Assembly (NCBI RefSeq): GCF_009789195.1
Contig: NZ_WSTC01000009.1
Span: forward strand, 120,194-184,193
DNA: 64,000 nt
Reading direction: 5' to 3'
DNA from: Paenibacillus sp. MMS18-CY102
Lineage (GTDB): Bacteria > Bacillota > Bacilli > Paenibacillales > Paenibacillaceae
Made by a program: the position numbers and the translations under genes
Part shown: positions 36,532 through 44,963 of the stretch, piece by piece
How positions within the stretch are numbered: the stretch's first letter is position 1
Layout: the number at the start of each line of letters is the position of its first letter
The notes under the pieces: generated by a model
The model's database searches: none
What the model was told of the DNA's origin: nothing
What the model saw: the letters and a program-made list of their open reading frames with translations, nothing else

Positions 36532-37065
36532 ATGCGGCGGCGATTTGTTATAGAGGCAGTCATGGTGGCAACATATGGGCATCTGTTGGTGCCAAGCCGT
36601 CCGGTGGATTATGTCGTTCCATACTCGACGATTGCTGAATTATACGATATGAAGGATGGAGCGGACCCCGTGATGGAAGATCCATCCGATGATAAGCATG
36701 TGAAGGAGAAGATTGGCGAGCTAATTTCTTTCTTCGAGGACCCGCTTAACCGGAAAAAAATAGAGCGCGCTTTGCAGGTGCCATGGCGTGAAAGCTCACC
36801 TCTATTGCTGAATGATAAAATTCAATTCACAATCGTGCATGCGCTCGATAATGCGCAATACGGGGAGTTGTTTGATCCGATCGAAACAGAAGTGCTGCTC
36901 GCTGGCATGAAGCTGGATACACCTATTTTGTCAGACCAGATTGAGTTTCAGGAACGTCTCATAGAGGCGGAGATTCCCGTGCTCATTTATGATATTGACG
37001 ACTTTGAATTTGCAGTAGAAGAGGGTATCGAGCCGGACGAATTTCAGGAACATCGAGACCTGTAA
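36532..37065 (+). CDS. Hypothetical protein (conserved-looking, acidic)
   Basis: 177 residues, acidic C-terminus (many Asp and Glu, as in DIDDFEFAVEEGIEPDEF). Not recognised as a defined family; similar Paenibacillus proteins have been labelled ADP-heptose synthase, for which no motif is seen here, so that name should not be used. GGGAGG precedes the ATG. A TATAAT at about 36494 is a possible -10. Monocistronic, with a weak terminator after it. Confidence 0.75.
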   Translation: MRRRFVIEAVMVATYGHLLVPSRPVDYVVPYSTIAELYDMKDGADPVMEDPSDDKHVKEKIGELISFFEDPLNRKKIERALQVPWRESSPLLLNDKIQFTIVHALDNAQYGELFDPIETEVLLAGMKLDTPILSDQIEFQERLIEAEIPVLIYDIDDFEFAVEEGIEPDEFQEHRDL

Positions 37066-37077
37066 TTCGAGGTGTAC

Positions 37078-37117
37078 GAGAAGGCCTGAGCCTATCGGCG
37101 TTGGGTCTTCTTTTTTA
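37078..37117 (+). terminator. Weak terminator
   Basis: AGAAGGCC pairs imperfectly with GGGTCTTCT, then TTTTTT. It separates the acidic hypothetical gene from the ABC exporter pair. Confidence 0.5.
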
Positions 37118-37164
37118 TGGACAATTGGCAGCTTGTAGCAAGGAAAGGGGAGAGAGAATCAAAG

Positions 37165-38925
37165 ATGGCAACATTGTTTCGCATCCTTAAATATGTAAAG
37201 CCGAGTGCAAAATGGGCATTCGCAGCACTAGGGCTCATGATTGTTGCTACGGTCATTGATCTCATAGCACCTTGGGTGCTTCGCAAAATTTTCGATGATG
37301 GCATCGCGCAAAAAGACATGGGCATGGTGTTATTGCTGACGTTATCCTTGCTAGTAATGCAGGGCTTGAAAAGCTTAGGCTCCTTTGCACAAGGATATAC
37401 GCAGGAGATGGTCGGGCAAAACGTCGTATTCACGCTTCGCAAAGAGATGTATGCGCACCTGCAGCGGTTATCTTTTAAGTATTACGATAAAGCGCAAACG
37501 GGGCAATTGATGTCAAGAATGACGGGCGATATTGAAGCGGTCAAAAATTTTGTTGGATTCGGGGCAATGATGCTGATCACCGGCATAGCGACATTTGTCG
37601 GCACATTAATTTTTATGCTTTCGATGCAAGCAGAGCTTACGCTGCTCAGCTTAAGCACAATTCCACCGCTCCTGCTCGTTATGTGGCTGTTCAACCGGAA
37701 GGTTGGTCCGGCATGGGGCAATATTCGGGAACAGATGGGACGATTGACGGCGACGCTCCAAGAAAACATTTCGGGCATACGCGTCGTGAAAGCGTTTGCT
37801 AGAGAAACCAAAGAACAGGGCAAGTTCGCAGACCGCAATGAACAAAATTTCGGAACGAATATGTACAGGGCCAAGCTCGAAGCTACTGCTTTTCCGCTTA
37901 TGGGTTTTTTCGGGGGATTAACGTTCTTAATTATGATCTGGCTGGGCGCTGTGTACGTAGCGAGGGAGCAGATGTCACTCGGGACGTTTATGGCTTTTCA
38001 ATGGTACACCTGGGGACTGATCTGGCCGCTGAATATGCTCGGCTGGCAAATTAATATTTTCCAACAAGCATTAAAGGCAGCGCCTCGGGTATTCGAAGTG
38101 TTAGATACGAAAGTTGACATCGAGTCGCCTGCTGGCGGGGGTGTGGAAGCGGGACGAATTCGTGGGGCGATCACGTTCGATAACGTATCGTTTGCGTTCG
38201 ATAATGCTGCTGCTGCTGCTGAAGAGCCAACTCATGTGCTCCATAACATCCAGCTTCAAGTCAAACAAGGGCAAGTAATTGCTGTCCTCGGGGCGACTGG
38301 CTCGGGCAAAAGCAGCCTGATAGCGTTGCTATCCCGCTATTATGATACAAGTGCTGGCACAGTGTTGATCGATGGGGTGGATGTGAAAGATTACAATCTC
38401 GAAGGGCTTCGCCAAAGCATCGGGATCGTGCCGCAGGAGACGTTTCTATTCTCAGCCACAATTCGGGAAAACGTAGCTTTTGGAAATCCAAATGCGACGC
38501 AAGAAATGGTGGAGGCTGCTGCAAGGAAAGCGCAAATCCACGATTTTATTGTCCAAATGCCATATGGCTATGAAACATTAATTGGTGAACGGGGTGTCGG
38601 CTTGTCCGGCGGGCAACGGCAGCGTGTAGCGCTTGCCCGTGCAATACTGATGGATCCGCCCATTCTCGTATTGGATGAAGCAACGGCAAGCGTGGATACC
38701 GCAACGGAGTCTGCGATCCATGAAGCGCTGCTGGAAGTGATGAAGGGCAGAACGACGTTCATTATCGCACAGCGTTTGTCTACGGTCCGCCGAGCGGACA
38801 GGATCATCGTGCTAGACAACGGGCGGATTGTGCAAGCCGGGACGCAGCGTGAGCTGCTGGAGCAGGACGGGTTTTTCAGGCGGCTGCTGGAACAGCAAGA
38901 AACAGCTGCGGCATCGAACTTATGA
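37165..38925 (+). CDS. ABC exporter half-transporter (BmrC/YheI-like)
   Basis: 586 residues: a six-helix exporter domain (about 1-310) followed by an ABC domain. Walker A is GATGSGKSS, the signature canonical LSGGQRQR, Walker B VLDEATASVD with catalytic Glu, but the H-loop reads FIIAQRLST, with Gln replacing the switch His. This is the degenerate half of a heterodimeric exporter. Its partner lies 48 bases downstream. AAGGGGAGAGAG precedes the ATG; an in-frame upstream ATG gives 16 extra residues without a good site. By family, a multidrug or peptide/lipid exporter. Confidence 0.92.
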   Translation: MATLFRILKYVKPSAKWAFAALGLMIVATVIDLIAPWVLRKIFDDGIAQKDMGMVLLLTLSLLVMQGLKSLGSFAQGYTQEMVGQNVVFTLRKEMYAHLQRLSFKYYDKAQTGQLMSRMTGDIEAVKNFVGFGAMMLITGIATFVGTLIFMLSMQAELTLLSLSTIPPLLLVMWLFNRKVGPAWGNIREQMGRLTATLQENISGIRVVKAFARETKEQGKFADRNEQNFGTNMYRAKLEATAFPLMGFFGGLTFLIMIWLGAVYVAREQMSLGTFMAFQWYTWGLIWPLNMLGWQINIFQQALKAAPRVFEVLDTKVDIESPAGGGVEAGRIRGAITFDNVSFAFDNAAAAAEEPTHVLHNIQLQVKQGQVIAVLGATGSGKSSLIALLSRYYDTSAGTVLIDGVDVKDYNLEGLRQSIGIVPQETFLFSATIRENVAFGNPNATQEMVEAAARKAQIHDFIVQMPYGYETLIGERGVGLSGGQRQRVALARAILMDPPILVLDEATASVDTATESAIHEALLEVMKGRTTFIIAQRLSTVRRADRIIVLDNGRIVQAGTQRELLEQDGFFRRLLEQQETAAASNL

Positions 38926-38973
38926 ACGTTCAAGTGTGAATTTGTTAAGAGCATAAAATAAAGGAGGATATGC

Positions 38974-40791
38974 GTGAGCCAAGTCGAATGGGATTCCGTC
39001 GATGAGCTGGAAGAAAAGCCGTTTCAGCTCGACTATATGCGAAGGCTAATGCGGTATGTGCTGCCGTATCGCAGGACGTTAAGCTTTGTCGTTGCCATTG
39101 TACTACTGAATATGTTGCTAAGCCTCGCAGAGCCTTTATTGCTTGGTTACATTATTGATGAGGGCATTCTAAAGCATAATTATACGTTTATTCATTGGGC
39201 TGGAGCTGCCTTGCTTGGGTTCCGGTTGTTAGGCTGGCTGTTCGGGTGGATGCATACGAGGCTCATTAATTTTACGGGACAACGTGTGTTATTCGATCTG
39301 AGGCAGCAGCTGTTTAACCATCTGCAGACGTTATCCTTCCGATTTTTCGACGGGCGTCCTGCCGGCAAAATCATGTCGCGGATCACGAACGATACGAATG
39401 CGATCGGCGAGCTGATTAACGGTGGTTTGATTACGACCGTCATGGAAGTGACGCACTTGGCCGGAATCGTCGTCATCTTGTTCTGGATGGATTGGCAGCT
39501 GGCGCTCCTATCGTTCGCTACGATGCCGCTTCTGTACTTGATCGTAACGACGCTGCGTACCCGAATTGAAGGCGCTTGGTCCCGCTCGAGGCGGACGATG
39601 TCTGCGATTAATGGCAACGTGAATGAGACGATCCAAGGCATTCGCGTCGTGCAAGCCTTTTCCCGGCAATCGGCGAACAATGCGAAATTTAACGATATTA
39701 ATCTGAACAATAAACGGGCGTTCATGCGCGCGATTCGAATGGAATCGACGGTGTGGCCACTCGTGGAGATGGTCGGCATGCTCGGCACATGCATCGTCAT
39801 CTGGTTCGGGGCGAGGCAAGTAATGAACGACACACTGACAATTGGCTTCGTGATGGCGTTTATTAATTACTTATGGCGGTTCTGGGGACCGCTCAGCGCA
39901 TTGTCTAAAGTCTATAGCCAGCTATTGTCGGCCATGGCTTCGGCAGAGCGGCTGTTCGAAATTTTGGATACGGAGCCAGAGGTGAAGAGTGCTTCCCATG
40001 CTAAGGAGCTGCCGCAGATCCGTGGCGAGGTTGTATTAAAGGATGTATCTTTCCGGTATGGACCGGATAAACCAGAAGTGCTTCATGGCATTAATGTTAC
40101 GGTAAAGCCAGGGCAGCGAGTCGCCATCGTCGGACCGACTGGGGCAGGAAAGAGCACAATCGTGAACCTGCTCATGCGTTTCTATGATACGACAGGCGGC
40201 CAAGTTTGCATTGACGGCCATGACGTGAAGGATGTGACGTTGGAGTCATTACGCGGCCAGATGGGGATCGTGCTGCAGGATTCCTTTATTTTCTCGGGTA
40301 CGATTGAAGAGAATTTGCGTTACGGCAATGAAGATGCGACGGATGAGGCGCTGCGCGAGGCGGCTCGGAGCGTACGTATCGATAAGTTTGTTGCAAACTT
40401 CCCGGATGGCTATGATACGCAGGTGGAGGAGCGCGGAAGCAAACTGTCAGTTGGTCAGCGGCAGCTGCTGGCGTTTGGCCGTGTGCTGTTAAGCGACCCG
40501 CGAATTTTGATTCTGGATGAAGCAACGTCCAGCGTCGATACGGAGACGGAGCAGCATATTCAAGCTGCGCTTGCCCGTGTGTTGGAGGGCAGGACAGCGT
40601 TCATTATCGCGCATCGCCTGTCAACGATTCGTGACGCGGACCTGATTCTCGTCGTGCGCGATGGGACGATTGCGGAGAGCGGTACGCATGAGGAACTGAT
40701 GCAGACGAGCGGATTATACGCGAATCTCGTTCATTCGCAGCTGCTCATGCAGCAGTCGTTCCAGGAGGATTCGAAACCGCAGGCGGGATAA
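38974..40791 (+). CDS. ABC exporter half-transporter (BmrD/YheH-like)
   Basis: 605 residues, six-helix domain then ABC domain. Walker A GPTGAGKST, Walker B ILDEATSSVD and an intact switch His in IIAHRLST, but the signature reads LSVGQRQL instead of LSGGQ. The intact site is therefore formed by this subunit's Walker motifs with the partner's LSGGQ, and the defective one by the reverse pairing. The start is GTG with AAAGGAGGA. The N-terminal extension before the first helix is about 30 residues. It is the second gene of the exporter operon, closed by a terminator. Confidence 0.92.
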   Translation: MSQVEWDSVDELEEKPFQLDYMRRLMRYVLPYRRTLSFVVAIVLLNMLLSLAEPLLLGYIIDEGILKHNYTFIHWAGAALLGFRLLGWLFGWMHTRLINFTGQRVLFDLRQQLFNHLQTLSFRFFDGRPAGKIMSRITNDTNAIGELINGGLITTVMEVTHLAGIVVILFWMDWQLALLSFATMPLLYLIVTTLRTRIEGAWSRSRRTMSAINGNVNETIQGIRVVQAFSRQSANNAKFNDINLNNKRAFMRAIRMESTVWPLVEMVGMLGTCIVIWFGARQVMNDTLTIGFVMAFINYLWRFWGPLSALSKVYSQLLSAMASAERLFEILDTEPEVKSASHAKELPQIRGEVVLKDVSFRYGPDKPEVLHGINVTVKPGQRVAIVGPTGAGKSTIVNLLMRFYDTTGGQVCIDGHDVKDVTLESLRGQMGIVLQDSFIFSGTIEENLRYGNEDATDEALREAARSVRIDKFVANFPDGYDTQVEERGSKLSVGQRQLLAFGRVLLSDPRILILDEATSSVDTETEQHIQAALARVLEGRTAFIIAHRLSTIRDADLILVVRDGTIAESGTHEELMQTSGLYANLVHSQLLMQQSFQEDSKPQAG

Positions 40792-40826
40792 TGGGAATGA
40801 AGATTTACGTGTGGAATTAATTATAG

Positions 40827-40873
40827 AAAGAGTCGAAAGGTTCAGCATGCCTGGACATATTCGGCTCTTTTTT
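40827..40873 (+). terminator. Terminator of the exporter operon
   Basis: AAAGAGTCGAA pairs with TTCGGCTCTTT (one mismatch), followed by TTTATT. Confidence 0.65.
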
Positions 40874-40995
40874 ATTGTGTAATTTTTTTGTGTATCTTGC
40901 AACCTTCACTCTGGCAGTTTCGTCTATTTGGTGGTATGTGGAAAATAATACAGCATTATCGTATAAGATAAGACGAACTGATGGAGGTTACAACA

Positions 40996-42414
40996 GTGAA
41001 ATTACAAGCATCAAAATCAACCGTTAATGGACAAGCCTCGAATAGAAAGCCTAATGTGATCGGCAAAAAAATAGCGCTTGGCGTCGGGGCACTCCTCGTC
41101 ACATTGACAAGTGGAGCAGCATGGGCGCCGCATGTCGTGAAGGCGGAATCAGCGGTTGTTTCTGTTAGTAGTTTTACCAATGAACTGACAGCACCATTCG
41201 TGAAGCCCAAGTGGACTTTAGCGGTAGATAACTGGGATGCCCAGAGTAATGTCGTTAGAAAAACGGATGTTCTGGCAGAGGAAGGGCGAGTTTATGCGAT
41301 CGTTTCGGGTGGGCAGCTCACCGCAGTCGATGCGGCAACTGGCAAGAAGGCGTGGAAAGCGGACTCTTCGCTCCAGCATCAACTGGCCTATGTGCCTGGT
41401 GTCATTTACAGCGTGGTATCTGACGGAAGATTAATCGCGTTTAATAGCGCTAACGGGAAAACGAAATGGGCTTCTAAGGCGAAAACAGACGGTGCGTTGA
41501 AGATCGTGCCGATTGGAGATGCCGTGTATGTGATGAACAACTTGCAATTCTATGCTTTTGACGCCCAAACTGGCGCTTTGCGTTGGAAGGTCGAGGAGAA
41601 AGATGCTACCTACTCTTCGGGGGACAATGAGCTGCAGCTAGTAGATGGCGTACTCATTCGCGGATACCTTGTACAAGGTGCGCTAACATCTAGCCAGATC
41701 AATGCATACGATGCAAAGAGCGGAAAATTATTGTGGTCTAAATTCCGGCAAAATCTACCTATCGCTGCGAAAGGCGGATTAATTTATTCAGCACCTGCCG
41801 TTTATGAAATGGGACCAGTTGATGGCATTCTGCAGGAATTTAGCCTCGATGCCATAAGTGCCAGTACCGGTGAATTGAAAGGTACGCGTGTTTATAAATG
41901 GGATACGCCTGTTGATCCTAATGCTCCTATTAAAGGCGGCTTATACGGACAGCCAATGCTAGTGGGCAATGATTTGTACCTTTATGAAGGGGACAAGCTG
42001 GCAAAGTATGATTTTAACGCCTATGTTCCCAATGGCGGCAAGCCGCTTCATACATGGTCGATACCGGTTAATAACGCTGGCAGTTTGACAGGATTGAATC
42101 TTATCCACCGTGGCCGATTCTTATTCCATGACTACTCTAACAATGCAATCGTCGCGATGAAAGAAGCAAACGGCCAACAAGTTGGCTGGCAAGTGGATAA
42201 CCCGGCATTACAGACGGATGTTTATGGGAATGGATTATTTATTGGCCAGACTGATGGCGTATGGCATGCCTATAACTTCGATTCGACGAAGGCGATGTTC
42301 TCTGTCAAAAGTGAGTCGCGCTATTTTGGCCCGACATTAAAGTCGAAGGACATGGTCATTATTCAGAATAAAGGGTTTTTACAAGCGGTCAAATTGCCTC
42401 AGTCTTTACTGTAA
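40996..42414 (+). CDS. Secreted PQQ-like beta-propeller protein
   Basis: 472 residues. Basic N-terminus and a hydrophobic stretch ending GAAWAPHVVKAES, a likely Sec signal peptide with AxA-like cleavage near residue 50. The rest is a WD40/PQQ-type propeller with repeated blades ending in motifs such as LTAVDAATGKKAWK, LIAFNSANGKTKWA, FYAFDAQTGALRWK and INAYDAKSGKLLWS. No lipobox is seen, so it is released or wall-held. Function unknown; such propellers often act as scaffolds. The GTG start is backed by GGAGG at 7 bases; an ATG 15 bases upstream sits inside that box. Confidence 0.8.
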   Translation: MKLQASKSTVNGQASNRKPNVIGKKIALGVGALLVTLTSGAAWAPHVVKAESAVVSVSSFTNELTAPFVKPKWTLAVDNWDAQSNVVRKTDVLAEEGRVYAIVSGGQLTAVDAATGKKAWKADSSLQHQLAYVPGVIYSVVSDGRLIAFNSANGKTKWASKAKTDGALKIVPIGDAVYVMNNLQFYAFDAQTGALRWKVEEKDATYSSGDNELQLVDGVLIRGYLVQGALTSSQINAYDAKSGKLLWSKFRQNLPIAAKGGLIYSAPAVYEMGPVDGILQEFSLDAISASTGELKGTRVYKWDTPVDPNAPIKGGLYGQPMLVGNDLYLYEGDKLAKYDFNAYVPNGGKPLHTWSIPVNNAGSLTGLNLIHRGRFLFHDYSNNAIVAMKEANGQQVGWQVDNPALQTDVYGNGLFIGQTDGVWHAYNFDSTKAMFSVKSESRYFGPTLKSKDMVIIQNKGFLQAVKLPQSLL

Positions 42415-42417
42415 AAT

Positions 42418-42474
42418 AAAAACGGCTTGCGTCGCAAAGCGGGTGATCGTCCTCTTGCGGCGTAAGCCGTTTTG
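42418..42474. terminator. Bidirectional terminator
   Basis: AAAACGGCTTGCG pairs with CGTAAGCCGTTTT (one mismatch), enclosing a second complementary pair CGCAA/TTGCG. Between convergent genes. Confidence 0.8.
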
Positions 42475-42497
42475 CTTTAAACCGTTAGAAATCCCGC

Positions 42498-43502
42498 TTA
42501 GCTTTGCAGTTGAAACGCCTCAGCAACAAGCCGGTACGAATGTAGCCTTGCTTCAAAATTATGCGTGTTCGTGACGATCATCAGCTCGTCTGCATCGTAT
42601 CGTTCCGCGAGCGCGAGCAGCTTTGTTCGTACCGTCTCTGGCGTACCGACGATAATTTGGCTGCGCCGCTGATTTATCAGCTCGATATCGATCTCGTCAT
42701 AAGGGTACGCTTCAGTTGTCTCAATCGAAGGAAAGAAGCGCAAATTGCCGCCACGGTGCAGCATAAGGAAAAACAAGGATGTGCTCGATGCGAGACGTTC
42801 TGCTTCTTCCTCAGTATCTGCGCATACGACATAGACTGCCGCCATTGCGTGAGCCTTCTCGTTCAACGCAGAAGGGCGGAATTGTGCTTTGTAGCTGCGA
42901 ATGGCATCTTCGCCGCCAGGCACGCCGAAAAACTGGGCATAAGCATAGGCTAAGCCTAGTTGTGCGGACAAGCGGGCGCTCTCGCCGCTGGAACCGAGCA
43001 GCCATAGTTCTGGCGCAGTGTCGATAACAGGGGACGCGAACAGTCCCGGGTACGCATGTGTTGGGCCTGCTTGATCGTATAGATACGTAATTAAGTCGGC
43101 TACCTGCTGCGGGTAACGGTCGACCGACGTATATTTGCCTTCTTGGAGTGCGCGTGTCGACAAAGGCATGCCGCCCGGCGCCCGGCCAAGGCCAATGTCG
43201 ATACGGCCAGGGTGCAACGCTTCGAGCAGGCGGAAATTTTCTGCAACTTTGTAGGCGCTGTAATGAGGCATCATGACACCGCCGGAGCCTAGCCGGATAC
43301 GGTTCGTATGGGCGGCCAAGTGAGCGATGAGCACTTCAGGGCTGGAGTGAGCGAGCGCACCGGATGCATGATGCTCCGATACCCAATAACGGTCATAACC
43401 AAGGCGATCGGCCTCTTGTGCAAGGCGCGTAGTTTCGGCTAAGGCGTCTTTTGCTGTCCGTCCTTCCGCAATTTGTGACTGGTCTAATATGCTGAGCTTC
43501 AT
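42498..43502 (-). CDS. LLM-class flavin-dependent oxidoreductase
   Basis: 334 residues, luciferase-like monooxygenase family, group related to YtmO/MsnO8. Landmarks are SEHHASGALAHSSPEVLIAHLAAHTNRIRLG near the N-terminus and GLGRAPGGMPLSTRAL. Uses reduced FMN by family; substrate unknown. The start is at the MKLSILDQSQ codon, with GAGGTGAG 7 bases ahead; a longer frame upstream has no site and lacks homology. Monocistronic. Confidence 0.9.
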   Translation of the reverse strand: MKLSILDQSQIAEGRTAKDALAETTRLAQEADRLGYDRYWVSEHHASGALAHSSPEVLIAHLAAHTNRIRLGSGGVMMPHYSAYKVAENFRLLEALHPGRIDIGLGRAPGGMPLSTRALQEGKYTSVDRYPQQVADLITYLYDQAGPTHAYPGLFASPVIDTAPELWLLGSSGESARLSAQLGLAYAYAQFFGVPGGEDAIRSYKAQFRPSALNEKAHAMAAVYVVCADTEEEAERLASSTSLFFLMLHRGGNLRFFPSIETTEAYPYDEIDIELINQRRSQIIVGTPETVRTKLLALAERYDADELMIVTNTHNFEARLHSYRLVAEAFQLQS

Positions 43503-43601
43503 GTATGGACTCACCTCGTTAAATGAAATGATACTGTTACCGTAAGTGTAACAGATTAATGCTGACGGGTCAAAAGGCGAGCGGGAGCAAGGTATTCCAA
43601 T

Positions 43602-43623
43602 AAAAAAGCCGGCTTTCGCCGGC
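43602..43623 (-). terminator. Terminator of xerS
   Basis: On the minus strand GCCGGC is paired with GCCGGC around GAAA, then TTTTTT. Located 41 bases past the xerS stop, with a tandem repeat in between. Confidence 0.75.
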
Positions 43624-43653
43624 ATTTGCAATATTGATTTTTGCAATATTGAT
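43624..43653. repeat. 15-bp perfect tandem duplication with palindromic core
   Basis: Two directly adjacent copies of TTTGCAATATTGATT (register approximate), each with the palindrome CAATATTG. They lie between the xerS stop and its terminator. Function unknown; could be a protein-binding pair or a slippage product. Confidence 0.7.
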
Positions 43654-43663
43654 TGATATGGGG

Positions 43664-44743
43664 TTAATCATTCGTATGGTCAATTGCTTCAGCCATCGTT
43701 CGGTCTGTAAGATGGGCGTAGATTTGCGTTGTCTCAGGAGAAGCGTGTCCGAGCTGTTCTTGCGTTTTGTAAATATCGTTACGAAGATAATAATCGGTTG
43801 CGAACGAGTGTCGAAGCTTATGGACGGACAAGTAAGGCTTGCCGAATCGTTTGGCGTATTTGACGACCATCTCTTGAATGGCCCGCTTCGTCATGCGGGA
43901 ACCTTCTTTTTTTCCGTTAGCAATGGCTAGGAACAATGCTTTCTCCCTTTTGGGCGCATGATAGGACATGTCGCGAAGCTGCATATATTGGCTCAGGTTA
44001 TTGACGGCTTCTTGGCGGAAGTAGACAGGCGTTTTGAACGTGTCGTCATTCTTGCCTTTGCGGAACACGTAGGATAGCTTTTTCTTCAGGTCGATATCAT
44101 CCACATTCAAATTCACGACCTCGGATACCCGCAATCCGGAATGCAGGATGAGGCTGATGATGCAAGCATCACGAATCTTGTTCAGCTGATAGCTGTACAA
44201 GGCTTGTTTATTTTTGGCGACATCTTGCTCGTAGTCCCGCTCCACGTAGCTGAGAAACGCCGCAATTTCTTCTTCCTGCAGCAATTTTCCTTCGAGCTTG
44301 GCAGCAGTATCTTTAGGTTTGGACGTGCGTTTGATCGATACTTTGGCCATGACATTACGTTTAAGCAGCGGGTAAAATTGTTCATCCTCCGCAATCTGGC
44401 TCAAATAATGAAACAAAGAGCGAAGCGAGGATAACTTCCGCGTGACAGAAACGCGCAAATTCGTATGCTCGGTCCGTGTCATGAGAAACATGCGAAACGA
44501 ATCAATGCTATCCATGTGCAGCTTCTCGAGCTCTTCGAGCTTCACATCTTTGATTGCTGGGCCTGCTGCTAGCCCTTCGGCAAGCAAGTAGGAGAAGAAC
44601 GTATCATAATCACGCACATACTCCAGCAGCGAGGATGGCGAAAGGTCCGGCAGCTTGAAATTAATGAATTTCTCGACATACCATGGCATGAGCGGCACTT
44701 TTTTGTCCAATTCCTGCCGGTCCTTGATCTTAATGACGTTCAT
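43664..44743 (-). CDS. xerS: Tyrosine recombinase XerS
   Basis: 359 residues, the length of XerS, the single-recombinase dif resolvase known in streptococci and also found in Paenibacillus. N-terminal SAM-like DNA-binding half; catalytic residues are Arg in HSGLRVSEV, Lys in FRKGKNDD, HKLRHSFATD (His-x-x-Arg), His in LGHASPET, and nucleophile Tyr in TQIYAHLT. No phage or transposon genes are adjacent, so it is most likely the chromosome-dimer recombinase rather than an integrase. AAAGGAG is 13 bases before the ATG. No convincing difSL-type site was found next to it. Confidence 0.88.
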   Translation of the reverse strand: MNVIKIKDRQELDKKVPLMPWYVEKFINFKLPDLSPSSLLEYVRDYDTFFSYLLAEGLAAGPAIKDVKLEELEKLHMDSIDSFRMFLMTRTEHTNLRVSVTRKLSSLRSLFHYLSQIAEDEQFYPLLKRNVMAKVSIKRTSKPKDTAAKLEGKLLQEEEIAAFLSYVERDYEQDVAKNKQALYSYQLNKIRDACIISLILHSGLRVSEVVNLNVDDIDLKKKLSYVFRKGKNDDTFKTPVYFRQEAVNNLSQYMQLRDMSYHAPKREKALFLAIANGKKEGSRMTKRAIQEMVVKYAKRFGKPYLSVHKLRHSFATDYYLRNDIYKTQEQLGHASPETTQIYAHLTDRTMAEAIDHTND

Positions 44744-44920
44744 GTCAGTGGTTCAGCTCCTTTTCATTCCATTACTTTCTATTATAAAATGGCTGGTAGA
44801 GGAGAACAAGCATTCGATTGCGAAGATCTGGCTGGGCGAAGCTAGCTGCCATTCGCTGGTGAATGGCCGGATGAAGGCATAGAAACCTGCCCTATCCGCA
44901 CATGCGCCCACGCGCAATAT

Positions 44921-44952
44921 AAAAACGGTGAAGGGAGATGCCCCATCACCGT
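44921..44952 (-). terminator. Terminator of the DUF11 repeat gene
   Basis: On the minus strand ACGGTGATGGGG pairs with the segment CTCCCTTCACCGT (small internal mismatch), followed by TTTTTATATT. Confidence 0.7.
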
Positions 44953-44963
44953 CTTAGCCTGCG

